A stretch of 39,381 bases of DNA. Origin: LMUY01 sp964245075 (GTDB taxonomy: Bacteria > Pseudomonadota > Alphaproteobacteria > Acetobacterales > Acetobacteraceae). Numbering within the stretch: position 1 is the first letter of the stretch; each line of letters begins with the position of its first letter. The notes below the pieces were generated by a model. The model did no database searches and was not told where the DNA came from. It saw only the letters and a program-made list of their open reading frames with translations. A program made the position numbers and the translations under genes. Location of the stretch: assembly GCA_964245075.1 (NCBI GenBank), contig CAXTLC010000044.1, positions 1-39,381 on the forward strand. Direction: 5' to 3'. Shown piece after piece: positions 32,592 through 39,381 of the stretch.

Positions 32592-34076
32592 ATGCGCCAT
32601 TGCCGGGCCGTGCTTCTGCTGCTCCTGGCCGCGGTGGGAGGGGCCGCCGCGGGAGGAGTCGCCGCGGAGCAGCGCCCGCATGGGGCCGTGGTCGCGCCGC
32701 ACCCGCTGGCCGCTGCGGCGGCGCAGGCGGTGCTGCACGCCGGCGGCTCGGCGGCGGACGCGGCAATCGCGGCGCAGATGATGCTGAGCGTGGTGGCGCC
32801 GCAGAACTCCGGCCTGGGCGGCGGTTCCATCCTGCTCCATCTCGACGGCCGCACCGGGGCGTTGACGGGGTGGGACGGGATGGAAGCCGCCCCGGCACTC
32901 GCCACGCCGGAGCTGTTCGCGGGTCCGGGCGGCAAGGTCCTTCCCGCCGCTGGCGGCCGTGCGGTCGGCGTGCCCGGCACGGTGCGCGCGCTGGAAGCGC
33001 TGTACCGGGAGTACGGGCGCCTGCCCTGGGCCGATCTGCTGGCCCCCGCGATCCGGGCGGCGGAAGACGGGGTTCCGGTTTCGGCGCCGCTCGCCGGCGC
33101 CATCGCGGCGCAGGCCGGCCGGCTCCGCCGGGAGCCCGCCGCCCGGGCGCTGTTCTTCGCGCCGGACGGAACGCCCCTCCCGGCCGGGGCAAGGCTGGCC
33201 GATCCCGCTCTGGCGCAAACCCTGCGGGAGGTGGCGGCGGGCGGGGCCGATGCGCTGATGCGCGGCGCCCTCGCGGCGGACATCGCCAAGGCGGTGCGCG
33301 GCGACGAGGAGCCGGGCCTGCTCACCGCGGACGACCTGGCGGCCTACGCGGCGCGGCGCCAGCCGCCTGCGTGCGCGCCCTACCGGGACCATGTCGCGTG
33401 CGTCGCCGGCCCCCCCGGCGCGGGGCTGGACGTGCTGGCGGCGCTGGGCTTGCTGGTGCATCTCGATCTGGCGCACCTCGATCCGTCCGGCCCGGATGCC
33501 GCGCGCCTGCTGATCGGGGCGGGGAACCAGGCCCGGGCCGGCCAGCCGCCGGGCCTTCCCGCGCAGCCGGAGCAGGGCGCGGACACGGTGGCGGTGGTGG
33601 ACGGGGCTGGCAACGCGGTGTGCCTCACCAGCTCGCTCGGCGAACCGTTCGGCGCCGGGCTGGTGGTGCGCGGCGTCGTGCTCAACGCCGCCCTGGCTGG
33701 CTTCGCCCCCCCGGCCGCCAACCGGGCGGGACCGGGCAAGCGGCCCCCGATGGCCGCCGCCGCCGCCGTCCTGCTCGGTCCGGGCGGCGGGCTGGAGGCC
33801 GTCATCGGCAGCGCCGGCAGCAGCCTCGCCCCCGACTTCGTCGTGCAGGCGGTGGCCGGGCTGGTGGACTGGGGGTTGTCCCCCGCAGGGGCGCTGGCGC
33901 TGCCGCACGTGGCTGGAACCGAGGCGGAAACGCCCGCGCTGGCCGAAGCCCTGGAAGCGCTGGGCCAGCCCGTCACCTTGCGCCCGATGCGCTCGGACAC
34001 CGCGATCATCGTGGCGCATCCCGCCGTCGAGGCTGCGGCGGACAAGCGGCGGGAAGGCGACGTGGCGGGGGACTGA
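32592..34076 (+). CDS. gamma-glutamyltransferase-like protein, probable active-site change
   Basis: A 494-residue exported protein (signal MRHCRAVLLLLLAAVGGAAA) of the GGT family, Ntn hydrolases that normally self-cleave at a Thr and act on glutathione. N-terminal family motifs are clear: GGSAADAAIAAQMMLSVVAP, NSGLGGGSILLH, GRAVGVPGTVRALEALY. In normal GGTs the nucleophile is the first Thr of TTHxSVVD; here the region reads ADTVAVVDGAGNAV, with Ala330 at that place and Thr332 two residues later. The segment before it is short and lacks the usual 'aDR...GDP' part. It may be inactive or altered. The start follows a GGAGG. Confidence 0.8.
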   Translation: MRHCRAVLLLLLAAVGGAAAGGVAAEQRPHGAVVAPHPLAAAAAQAVLHAGGSAADAAIAAQMMLSVVAPQNSGLGGGSILLHLDGRTGALTGWDGMEAAPALATPELFAGPGGKVLPAAGGRAVGVPGTVRALEALYREYGRLPWADLLAPAIRAAEDGVPVSAPLAGAIAAQAGRLRREPAARALFFAPDGTPLPAGARLADPALAQTLREVAAGGADALMRGALAADIAKAVRGDEEPGLLTADDLAAYAARRQPPACAPYRDHVACVAGPPGAGLDVLAALGLLVHLDLAHLDPSGPDAARLLIGAGNQARAGQPPGLPAQPEQGADTVAVVDGAGNAVCLTSSLGEPFGAGLVVRGVVLNAALAGFAPPAANRAGPGKRPPMAAAAAVLLGPGGGLEAVIGSAGSSLAPDFVVQAVAGLVDWGLSPAGALALPHVAGTEAETPALAEALEALGQPVTLRPMRSDTAIIVAHPAVEAAADKRREGDVAGD

Positions 34077-34096
34077 CGCGGCGCGCCGCCGATCGA

Positions 34097-34115
34097 CATA
34101 GGGTCGCCCCCTATG
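34097..34115. promoter_or_regulatory. DmeR/RcnR-type operator
   Basis: CATAGGG (34097-34103) and CCCTATG (34109-34115) form a perfect inverted repeat with a 5-base spacer, 13 bases before the regulator ATG. G/C-tract flanked by AT-rich inverted repeats is the recognised operator style of RcnR-family repressors, so autoregulation of dmeR-dmeF by Ni/Co is the natural reading. Confidence 0.7.
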
Positions 34116-34128
34116 CTAACCAGCGGCC

Positions 34129-34407
34129 ATGACGCACACGGTCCGGGAGAAGGGGAAGCTGCTGGCGCGCGTCCGACGCATCCGCGGGCAGGTCGAGGCG
34201 GTCGAGCGCGCCCTGGAAGCCGAAGCGGGCTGCGAGAAGGTGATGCACCTGCTGGCCAGCACCCGCGCAGCGATGGCGGGGCTGATGTCCGAAGTTGTCG
34301 AGGACCACGTCCGCACGCACCTGGTTGACCCCCGGACGCATCCCGGCGCCCTGAACGACGGAGCCGCGGAGGAGCTGCTCGCCGTCGTCCGCACCTACCT
34401 GAAATAG
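34129..34407 (+). CDS. dmeR: Ni/Co-responsive RcnR/DmeR-family repressor
   Basis: A 92-residue all-helical DUF156/CsoR-superfamily DNA-binding repressor. The metal-sensing residues of RcnR are all present at equivalent positions: His3, Cys35, His60 and His64. The DNA-binding surface KLLARVRRIRGQVEAVERAL is typical. It is followed 12 bases later by the efflux pump gene, with an operator upstream at 34097-34115, so metal binding should release repression of both genes. The FrmR formaldehyde sensor is related, but the complete His3/Cys35/His60/His64 set and the neighbour favour Ni/Co sensing. Confidence 0.9.
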   Translation: MTHTVREKGKLLARVRRIRGQVEAVERALEAEAGCEKVMHLLASTRAAMAGLMSEVVEDHVRTHLVDPRTHPGALNDGAAEELLAVVRTYLK

Positions 34408-34419
34408 GAAGCCTGCCAG

Positions 34420-35483
34420 ATGGCCGACACCAATCCAGCGCTTTCGGCGGCCGGACCCGGGGGGGAAAGCCATTTCTTCCTCGGGCAAGGCCACGAGCAC
34501 GCGGAACGCCGCACCTGGGCCGTGATCTGGCTCTGCGGCGTCATGATGGCGGTCGAGATCATCGGCGGGGCGCTGTTCGGCTCCATCGCGCTGGTGGCCG
34601 ACGGGCTGCACATGAGCACCCACGCGGGCGCGCTGCTGCTGGCGGCGCTGGCCTACAGCTACGCCCGCAAGCACGCCGCGGACACGAGGTTCAGCTTCGG
34701 CACGGGCAAGCTCGGCGACCTGGCAGGCTTCACCAGCGCGATCATCCTGGCGATGGTCGCCGTCCTGATCGGCTACGAGGCCGTGATTCGCCTGTTCGCG
34801 CCCGTTCCCATCCGCTTCGAGGAGGCGATCCCGATCGCCTGCCTCGGCCTGGCGGTCAACGTTGCCTCGGTCTGGCTGCTGTCGGGCGGCCACCACTCGC
34901 ACGGCCACGGCCACGNNNNNNNNNNNNNNNNNNNNNNNNNNNNNNNNNNNNNNNNNNNNNNNNNNNNNNNNNNNNNNNNNNNNNNNNNNNNNNNNNNNNN
35001 NNNNNNNNNNNNNNNCACGACCACGGGCACCACGACCAGGCCCATGGCACGGGCGCCACGCACCGCGACAACAACATCCGCGCGGCGGTCACCCACGTCG
35101 TCGCCGACGCGGCCGTCTCGCTGGCGGTCATCATCGGCCTAGTGCTGGCCCGCAGCTTCGGCTGGCTGTGGATGGACCCGCTGGCCGGCATCCTCGGCGC
35201 CCTCGTCATCGCGAGCTGGTCCTACGGCCTCATCCGCGACACGGGGGCCATCATGCTCGACATGACCCCGGACCAGGGGATCACCGACGAGGTCCGCCGG
35301 ACGCTGGAGCAGGGCGGCGACCACCTGACCGACCTCCATGTCTGGCGCCTGGGGCCAGGGCACCTCGGGGCCATCGTCTCGGTGGCCACCAGCAGCGGCC
35401 ATGGGCCGGACTTCTACCGCGAACGGCTCGGGCGCTTCCCCGCCCTGTCCCACGTCACCGTCGAGGTGCGGCGGGCGGCCTGA
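34420..35483 (+). CDS. dmeF: DmeF-like cation diffusion facilitator (gap inside)
   Basis: An inner-membrane CDF-family efflux pump exporting Co2+/Ni2+ by proton antiport. The N-terminus has GQGHEHAERRTWAVIWLCGV and the transport-site HxxxD-type segment ALVADGLHMSTHAG. A His-rich loop (SGGHHSHGHGH, then HDHGHHD) carries the gap. The second site VVADAAVSLAVIIGLVLA follows, then the C-terminal cytoplasmic domain with DLHVWRLGPGHLGAIVSVAT. The frames on each side of the gap differ only because the gap length is unknown. Operon with the repressor. Confidence 0.92.
34916..35015. other. assembly gap (100 N) in the His-rich loop of the CDF pump
   Basis: Placeholder run of N in repetitive CAC-rich sequence. 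A single gene requires a missing length of 3n+2 bases. Confidence 0.95.
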
Positions 35484-35530
35484 CCGGCCCGCTCTTTCCG
35501 TTCGGCGCGGCGCGGGCCATGTAAGGGCCA

Positions 35531-37822
35531 ATGCGGGCGCTGCGCATCCTCCATCGCATCGGCGGCCTGGCCGCCTTCCTCCTGCTGCTCGCGGCTGCGG
35601 CGGCCGGCGGGGCGCTCTATCTCTGCCTGCCCGCTTCCCACGAGGCGGCCCGCATCCCCGGCCTGTCCGCGCCGGCGTCGGTCGCCTTCGACCCGGACGG
35701 CATCCCGCACATCCGTGCCGCAACGGCGCGTGACGGCGCGGCGGCGCTGGGCTTCGTCCACGCCCGGGACCGCATGTTCCAGATGGAGCTGATGCGCCGC
35801 GCCGCGTCCGGCCGCATCTCCGAGATCGCGGGCGCCCGCGCGCTTCCGCTGGACCGCGCGATGCGGGTGCTCGGGCTGCGGCGCCGGGCGGAGGCGGAGG
35901 CGGTGACGCTGCCGGCGGACACCCGCGCCATGCTGGACGCCTACAGCAGCGGGGTGAACGCCTTCCTGGACGCGCACGGACGCTGGAGCGCGGTGCAGTT
36001 CGCCGCCCTCGGCCGGCCGGAACCGTGGTCGCCGGTGGACAGCCTGCTGTGGGGCAAGACGATGGGCCTGTACCTGTCCGGCAACTGGCGTAGCGAGCTG
36101 TCCCGCGCGTCCATGGCCAACACGGTGCCGCGGACGCTGATCGAGCAGCTCTGGCCCGAACACGACAACACGCCCGGCCCGAGCGCCGCCGCCGGGCTGC
36201 CGCGCTTTGCCGGCCTGGCGGCGGCGCTGGACGCCCTGGTGCCCCGCTTTCCGGACCCTTTCACCCTGCCGGACACCGCGTCCAACGAGTGGGCGGTGGA
36301 CGCGGCGCACAGCACGACCGGGGCGCCGCTGCTGGCCGGGGACCCGCATCTCGGCTACAGCGCGCCCGGCATCTGGTACCTCGCGCGGGTCGACACGCCG
36401 GACGCGACCCTGGCCGGCGCCTTCGCCCCCGGGGTGCCGTTCCTGGTGATCGGGCGCAACGCGCGGATCGCGTGGACCTTCACCACCACCGGCGCCGACA
36501 CGCAGGACGTGTTCACCGAAACGCTGCTGCCGGACGGGCGCTACGCGGCCCCCGGCGGCCCAGCCGCCTTCGCCACCCGCACCGAGCACATAGGGGTGCG
36601 CGGCGGGGCGGGGGAGGACGTCACCGTGCGGGAAACCCGCCACGGCCCCGTGGTCAGCGACCTGGCCGGCGCGTCCGCCCCCGCGGGCTCGGTGTTCGCC
36701 GCCGCCATGGCGAACCTGGCGCCCGGGGACGACGCCGCCACCGGGCTGCTGGCGCTGAACAACGCCGGGAGCCTGGCGGAAGCGGGGCGGGCGGCGGCGC
36801 TGATCACCTCGCCGGTGCAGAACATGCTCGCGGCCGACCGGGACGGCATCGGCCAGTTCACCACCGGGCGGGTGCCCGTCCGCCGCGCCGGGGACGGCGA
36901 CTGGCCGCAGCCCGGCGCGGACGGCGCGCATGACTGGACCGGCTGGGCCAGCGGGAACGCGCTGCCCCACCTGGCCAATCCAGCCAGCGGCCGCATCGTC
37001 AACGCCAACGAGCGCGTGGCGCCGCCGGACTTCCCCGTCCTCCTGGGCCGCGACTGGTCCGGCGATTGGCGCGCGCGGCGAATCCGGCAGTTGCTGGGCG
37101 ACGGACGCCGCTCGGCCGCCGACTTCGCCGCCATGCAGGTGGACGCCACCAGCGCCTTCGCGCAGCAAACGCTGCCCGCCCTGCTGGCCCGGCCGCACGG
37201 CGAGGACCTGGCCGGGCACGCCGCCGCCACGCTGGCCGGGTGGGACGGCCGCATGGCGACCGATGCGCCGCAGCCGATCGTGTTCAACGCGTGGATCGGG
37301 CGGTTCGAAGCGCTGGTGCTGCAACGCCAAGCCATTCCCCCCACGGCGGCGCGGCCTTCGGCGGACCTCGTGGCCTATGTGCTGAGCCCGGCCGGGGCGC
37401 CGTGGTGCGGCGGCGATTGCGGGCCGCTGCTCGACCAGGCGCTCGCCGAGGCCATGCCGCCGGTCGCCGCCCGGCTGGGGCCGGACCCGGCGCGTTGGCG
37501 GTGGGGTGACCTGCACGTCGCGGACTTCGCCGACCCTGTGCTGCCGCCGTTGAGCCGCCGCATCCCGCAGCCCGGGGACGCCACCACCATCTTCGCCGGC
37601 GGTTTCCGGCCGGGCAGCTTCGACGCCGTGCACGGCCCCGCCTACCGCGGCGTTTATGACTTGGCGGACCTGGACCGAAGCCGGTTCATCGCCGCGCCCG
37701 GCCAATCCGGCAACCCGCTGAGCCCCCACGCGGCCGACATGCTGGCCCGCTGGCGGGACGGCGGCACGCTCACGCTGGGGCCGGATGCCGCAAGGGGGGA
37801 CACAGTGTCGTTGAGACCATGA
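35531..37822 (+). CDS. penicillin-acylase-family Ntn hydrolase
   Basis: A 763-residue exported Ntn hydrolase. Family members cleave amide bonds of beta-lactams, N-acyl-homoserine lactones or acylated peptides after self-processing. An N-terminal membrane/signal segment (IGGLAAFLLLLAAAAAGGAL) precedes ASVAFDPDGIPHIRA and GFVHARDRMFQMELMRR. Ser251 in TASNEWAVDAAHS is the predicted nucleophile and new N-terminus of the beta chain, followed by LLAGDPHLGYSAPG. NANERV and DWSGDWRARRI match later family motifs. The ATG has TAAGGG just upstream. The substrate is unknown, and quorum-signal degradation is only one possibility. Confidence 0.9.
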   Translation: MRALRILHRIGGLAAFLLLLAAAAAGGALYLCLPASHEAARIPGLSAPASVAFDPDGIPHIRAATARDGAAALGFVHARDRMFQMELMRRAASGRISEIAGARALPLDRAMRVLGLRRRAEAEAVTLPADTRAMLDAYSSGVNAFLDAHGRWSAVQFAALGRPEPWSPVDSLLWGKTMGLYLSGNWRSELSRASMANTVPRTLIEQLWPEHDNTPGPSAAAGLPRFAGLAAALDALVPRFPDPFTLPDTASNEWAVDAAHSTTGAPLLAGDPHLGYSAPGIWYLARVDTPDATLAGAFAPGVPFLVIGRNARIAWTFTTTGADTQDVFTETLLPDGRYAAPGGPAAFATRTEHIGVRGGAGEDVTVRETRHGPVVSDLAGASAPAGSVFAAAMANLAPGDDAATGLLALNNAGSLAEAGRAAALITSPVQNMLAADRDGIGQFTTGRVPVRRAGDGDWPQPGADGAHDWTGWASGNALPHLANPASGRIVNANERVAPPDFPVLLGRDWSGDWRARRIRQLLGDGRRSAADFAAMQVDATSAFAQQTLPALLARPHGEDLAGHAAATLAGWDGRMATDAPQPIVFNAWIGRFEALVLQRQAIPPTAARPSADLVAYVLSPAGAPWCGGDCGPLLDQALAEAMPPVAARLGPDPARWRWGDLHVADFADPVLPPLSRRIPQPGDATTIFAGGFRPGSFDAVHGPAYRGVYDLADLDRSRFIAAPGQSGNPLSPHAADMLARWRDGGTLTLGPDAARGDTVSLRP

Positions 37823-37868
37823 CGAGGCAATTGACCTTGCCCGGCGTGCCGTGGACGATGCGGCGCCA

Positions 37869-38645
37869 ATGACCTACAAGCCCCCGCGCCGGCCGCAGTT
37901 CTTCTACACCACGGCGCCCCTGCCGTGCCCCTACGTGGCTGGCCGCACCGAACGCAAGGTGGTGACCGAGATCACCGGCCCGGACAGCGACTCCCTGCAC
38001 GACCGCCTGTCCCGCGCCGGGTTCCGCCGCAGCCACAACATCGCCTACGCCCCCGTCTGCCCGGCCTGCAACGCGTGCATCCCCATCCGCATCCCGGTGG
38101 CGAGCTTCCAGCCGGACCGCACCCTGCGCCGCGTGGCGCGCTACAACGCCGGCATCGAGGGCTTCGAGGTGCCGGCGCGCGCCACGGCCGAGCAGTTCCA
38201 ACTGTTCCAGCGCTACCAGACGGCACGGCACGGCGATGGCGACATGGCCACCATGAGCTTCTACGACTACCGCGCCATGGTGGAGGACACGCCGATCGAA
38301 ACGGCCATCGTCGAGTTCCGTGATGCCGAGGACCGGCTCGTCGGCGGTTGCCTGACCGATCGCCTGGGGGACGGCCTGTCCGCCGTTTACAGCTTCTTCG
38401 CGCCGGAGATGGCGCGGCAATCGCTCGGCAACTACGCCATCCTGTGGCTGATCCAGCGCGCGAGGGCGCTCGGGCTGCCCTACGTGTACCTTGGCTACTG
38501 GGTGCCGGAAAGCGCCAAGATGGCGTACAAGGCCCGCTTCCGCCCGTCCGAGGTGCTGGCCGGCGGCGCCTGGCGCGTGCTCACCGACGCCGACCAGGCG
38601 CCGCTCCCCTTGCCGGAGCCGGCGATGGTGTCCCAAAGCGGCTGA
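37869..38645 (+). CDS. bpt: aspartate/glutamate leucyltransferase (Bpt), N-end rule
   Basis: A 258-residue cytoplasmic leucyl/arginyl-tRNA-protein transferase that adds Leu to proteins with N-terminal Asp/Glu, marking them for ClpAP degradation. Clear hallmarks are FFYTTAPLPCPYVAGRTERK, GFRRSHNIAYAPVCPACNAC with its Cys cluster, and YVYLGYWVPESAKMAYKARF. ATG 37869 gives MTYKPPRRPQFFYT and is preferred over an upstream GTG at 37851 that adds six residues. Confidence 0.93.
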   Translation: MTYKPPRRPQFFYTTAPLPCPYVAGRTERKVVTEITGPDSDSLHDRLSRAGFRRSHNIAYAPVCPACNACIPIRIPVASFQPDRTLRRVARYNAGIEGFEVPARATAEQFQLFQRYQTARHGDGDMATMSFYDYRAMVEDTPIETAIVEFRDAEDRLVGGCLTDRLGDGLSAVYSFFAPEMARQSLGNYAILWLIQRARALGLPYVYLGYWVPESAKMAYKARFRPSEVLAGGAWRVLTDADQAPLPLPEPAMVSQSG

Positions 38646-38662
38646 CGGCGGCGTTCGCCGGC

Positions 38663-38758
38663 TCAATCCTGTAGGTTGCGGCTCCGCAACATGATGGCGC
38701 CGAGGCCGGCAAGGGTGAGGAAGCCGGTGATCGCAAAGGTCAGCGTGAGGGACATCAT
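38663..38758 (-). CDS. possible 31-residue single-pass membrane peptide
   Basis: The minus strand encodes MMSLTLTFAITGFLTLAGLG, then a short tail with IMLRSRNLQD. It is one hydrophobic helix followed by a basic end, a typical small membrane-protein layout. No good ribosome site precedes it, although two ATG codons are adjacent. The 3' part contains a perfect GTTGCGG-CT-CCGCAAC hairpin at 38675-38690, which could instead be a terminator for the upstream plus-strand gene. It lies between Bpt and the M23-like gene. Confidence 0.3.
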   Translation of the reverse strand: MMSLTLTFAITGFLTLAGLGAIMLRSRNLQD

Positions 38759-38838
38759 GGCGGTGAACCCGTGTTGGTTGTTGCGGACACCCAAACCCTA
38801 GGCAACGATCGTTAACCCGGACTGAACGTTCCCCAGCC

Positions 38839-39300
38839 ATGCGCTTCTTTCTCGCCTTGCTCCTCCGGCCGGGCCTCGCCGTGGCGCAGCCCGTGCTGCA
38901 ACCGCCGGTCAGCCCCGCCTGCGTGTCCTCGCCGTTCGGCTGGCGCCATGCGGTCGGGCCGCACGCGCCGGCCGGGTTCCACAACGGCATCGACCTGCCG
39001 GCGCCGGAAGGCGCGCTCGTCCACGCGGCGGATGCCGGGACGGTCGTGGCGATCAAGCGCCAGGGCCTGGGCGGCGTCACCGTCCACCTCCAGCATCCTG
39101 GCGGCGTGGTCACGCTCTACGCCCACCTCGGCAACCTCGTGCCCGCCATCGCCGAGGGCAGGCGGACCATTGCCCGCGGCGAACCGCTCGGCCACGTCGC
39201 GCGCACCGGCGTGACCTACGGCACCCACGTGTTCTTCGCCGTCCTGGTGGACGGGCAGGCGGTGGACCCGCTCGGCTTCATGAGCGTGCCGCGTTGCTGA
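38839..39300 (+). CDS. M23/LytM-like protein, degenerate zinc site
   Basis: A 153-residue exported protein (signal MRFFLALLLRPGLAVAQ) that is almost only a LytM domain, the fold of peptidoglycan endopeptidases. VSSPFGWRHAVGPHAPAGFH and NGIDLPAPEGALVHAADAG match the family, with His48 and Asp52 as the first two zinc ligands and His96 in LYAHLG as the catalytic histidine. The final HxH motif (normally HLHF) reads H130-V-F132-F133, so one zinc ligand is replaced by Phe. The protein may be an inactive LytM module acting as an amidase activator, as in EnvC, or may use another residue. Confidence 0.85.
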   Translation: MRFFLALLLRPGLAVAQPVLQPPVSPACVSSPFGWRHAVGPHAPAGFHNGIDLPAPEGALVHAADAGTVVAIKRQGLGGVTVHLQHPGGVVTLYAHLGNLVPAIAEGRRTIARGEPLGHVARTGVTYGTHVFFAVLVDGQAVDPLGFMSVPRC

Positions 39301-39328
39301 CCTTCGTACCGGGACGCGGGCTGCCCTG

Positions 39329-39377
39329 GCCTGCAATCGCCGTGATCGGTAACAGTCAGGGCGTCAATTGCCGGGCC
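39329..39377 (+). repeat. hairpin repeat, copy 2 (direct repeat of 3542-3590)
   Basis: A second copy of the 49-bp element, 44 of 49 bases identical and in the same orientation. The inner stem is imperfect here, with two mismatches and a wobble. In the outer stem one base differs from copy 1 but pairing is kept as a G-T wobble. It lies 29 bases after the M23-like gene stop, again in an intergenic position after a coding region. Confidence 0.75.
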
Positions 39378-39381
39378 AAAC

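Noticed and set aside
35531..37822. Naming the Ntn hydrolase as an acyl-homoserine-lactone acylase
   Set aside because: The family fold and Ser251 are clear, but specificity residues cannot be assigned by eye and no quorum-sensing genes are nearby.
1..39381. CRISPR arrays, tRNA or rRNA genes
   Set aside because: No regularly spaced repeats, cloverleaf-like segments or rRNA core sequences were found while reading either strand.

Overview
The window is GC-rich (roughly 70% by eye) and densely coded. Its genes (a DUF485-ActP type symporter, Bpt, DmeR/DmeF, YraN, many GTG starts) fit an alphaproteobacterium, most likely Acetobacteraceae/Rhodospirillales; that placement is inference. Four runs of exactly 100 N (15694-15793, 17435-17534, 21674-21773, 34916-35015) are scaffold gaps, each inside a gene, so this is a draft or metagenome assembly. 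No rRNA, tRNA or CRISPR array was seen.

Layout. (1) 1-4841: an IS5-like transposase scrap, a DUF485-ActP solute:sodium symporter, an old-yellow-enzyme oxidoreductase, a hairpin-rich intergenic stretch, and a fumarylacetoacetate-hydrolase-family enzyme. (2) 4888-13120, minus strand: one apparent operon of a TonB-dependent outer-membrane receptor followed by a complete oligopeptide-type ABC importer (binding protein, two permeases, fused double ATPase). It lies behind a near-consensus sigma-54 promoter. A 20-codon plus-strand ORF with an excellent Shine-Dalgarno sits in a structured 213-bp spacer between its two permease genes. (3) 13430-17786: a periplasmic TPR protein diverging from tonB-exbB-exbD-exbD, then an unrecognised gene broken by a gap. 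(4) 17864-24734: an NtaA/SnaA/DszA-type flavin monooxygenase, a second complete oligopeptide-type ABC importer, and a collapsed remnant of a second such monooxygenase. (5) 24838-25599: an exported superoxide dismutase. (6) 32528-25624, minus strand: yraN, two SAM methyltransferases and three glycosyltransferases, a surface-glycan type cluster. (7) 32592-39300: a divergent gamma-glutamyltransferase-like protein, dmeR-dmeF Ni/Co efflux with a clear operator, a penicillin-acylase-family Ntn hydrolase, Bpt, a possible 31-residue membrane peptide, and an M23-like protein lacking one zinc ligand.

Working together: regions 2-4 read as one uptake-and-oxidation island. The receptor would be powered by its own TonB-ExbB-ExbD set. 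Two importers would carry the ligand or its breakdown products across the inner membrane. The flavin monooxygenase would attack a C-S, C-N or similar bond. Possible sigma-54 sites precede both transporter operons, strong at 13198-13214 and weak at 17837-17852. The substrate cannot be read from the sequence. A 49-bp hairpin repeat occurs in direct orientation at 3542-3590 and 39329-39377, bracketing most of the window.
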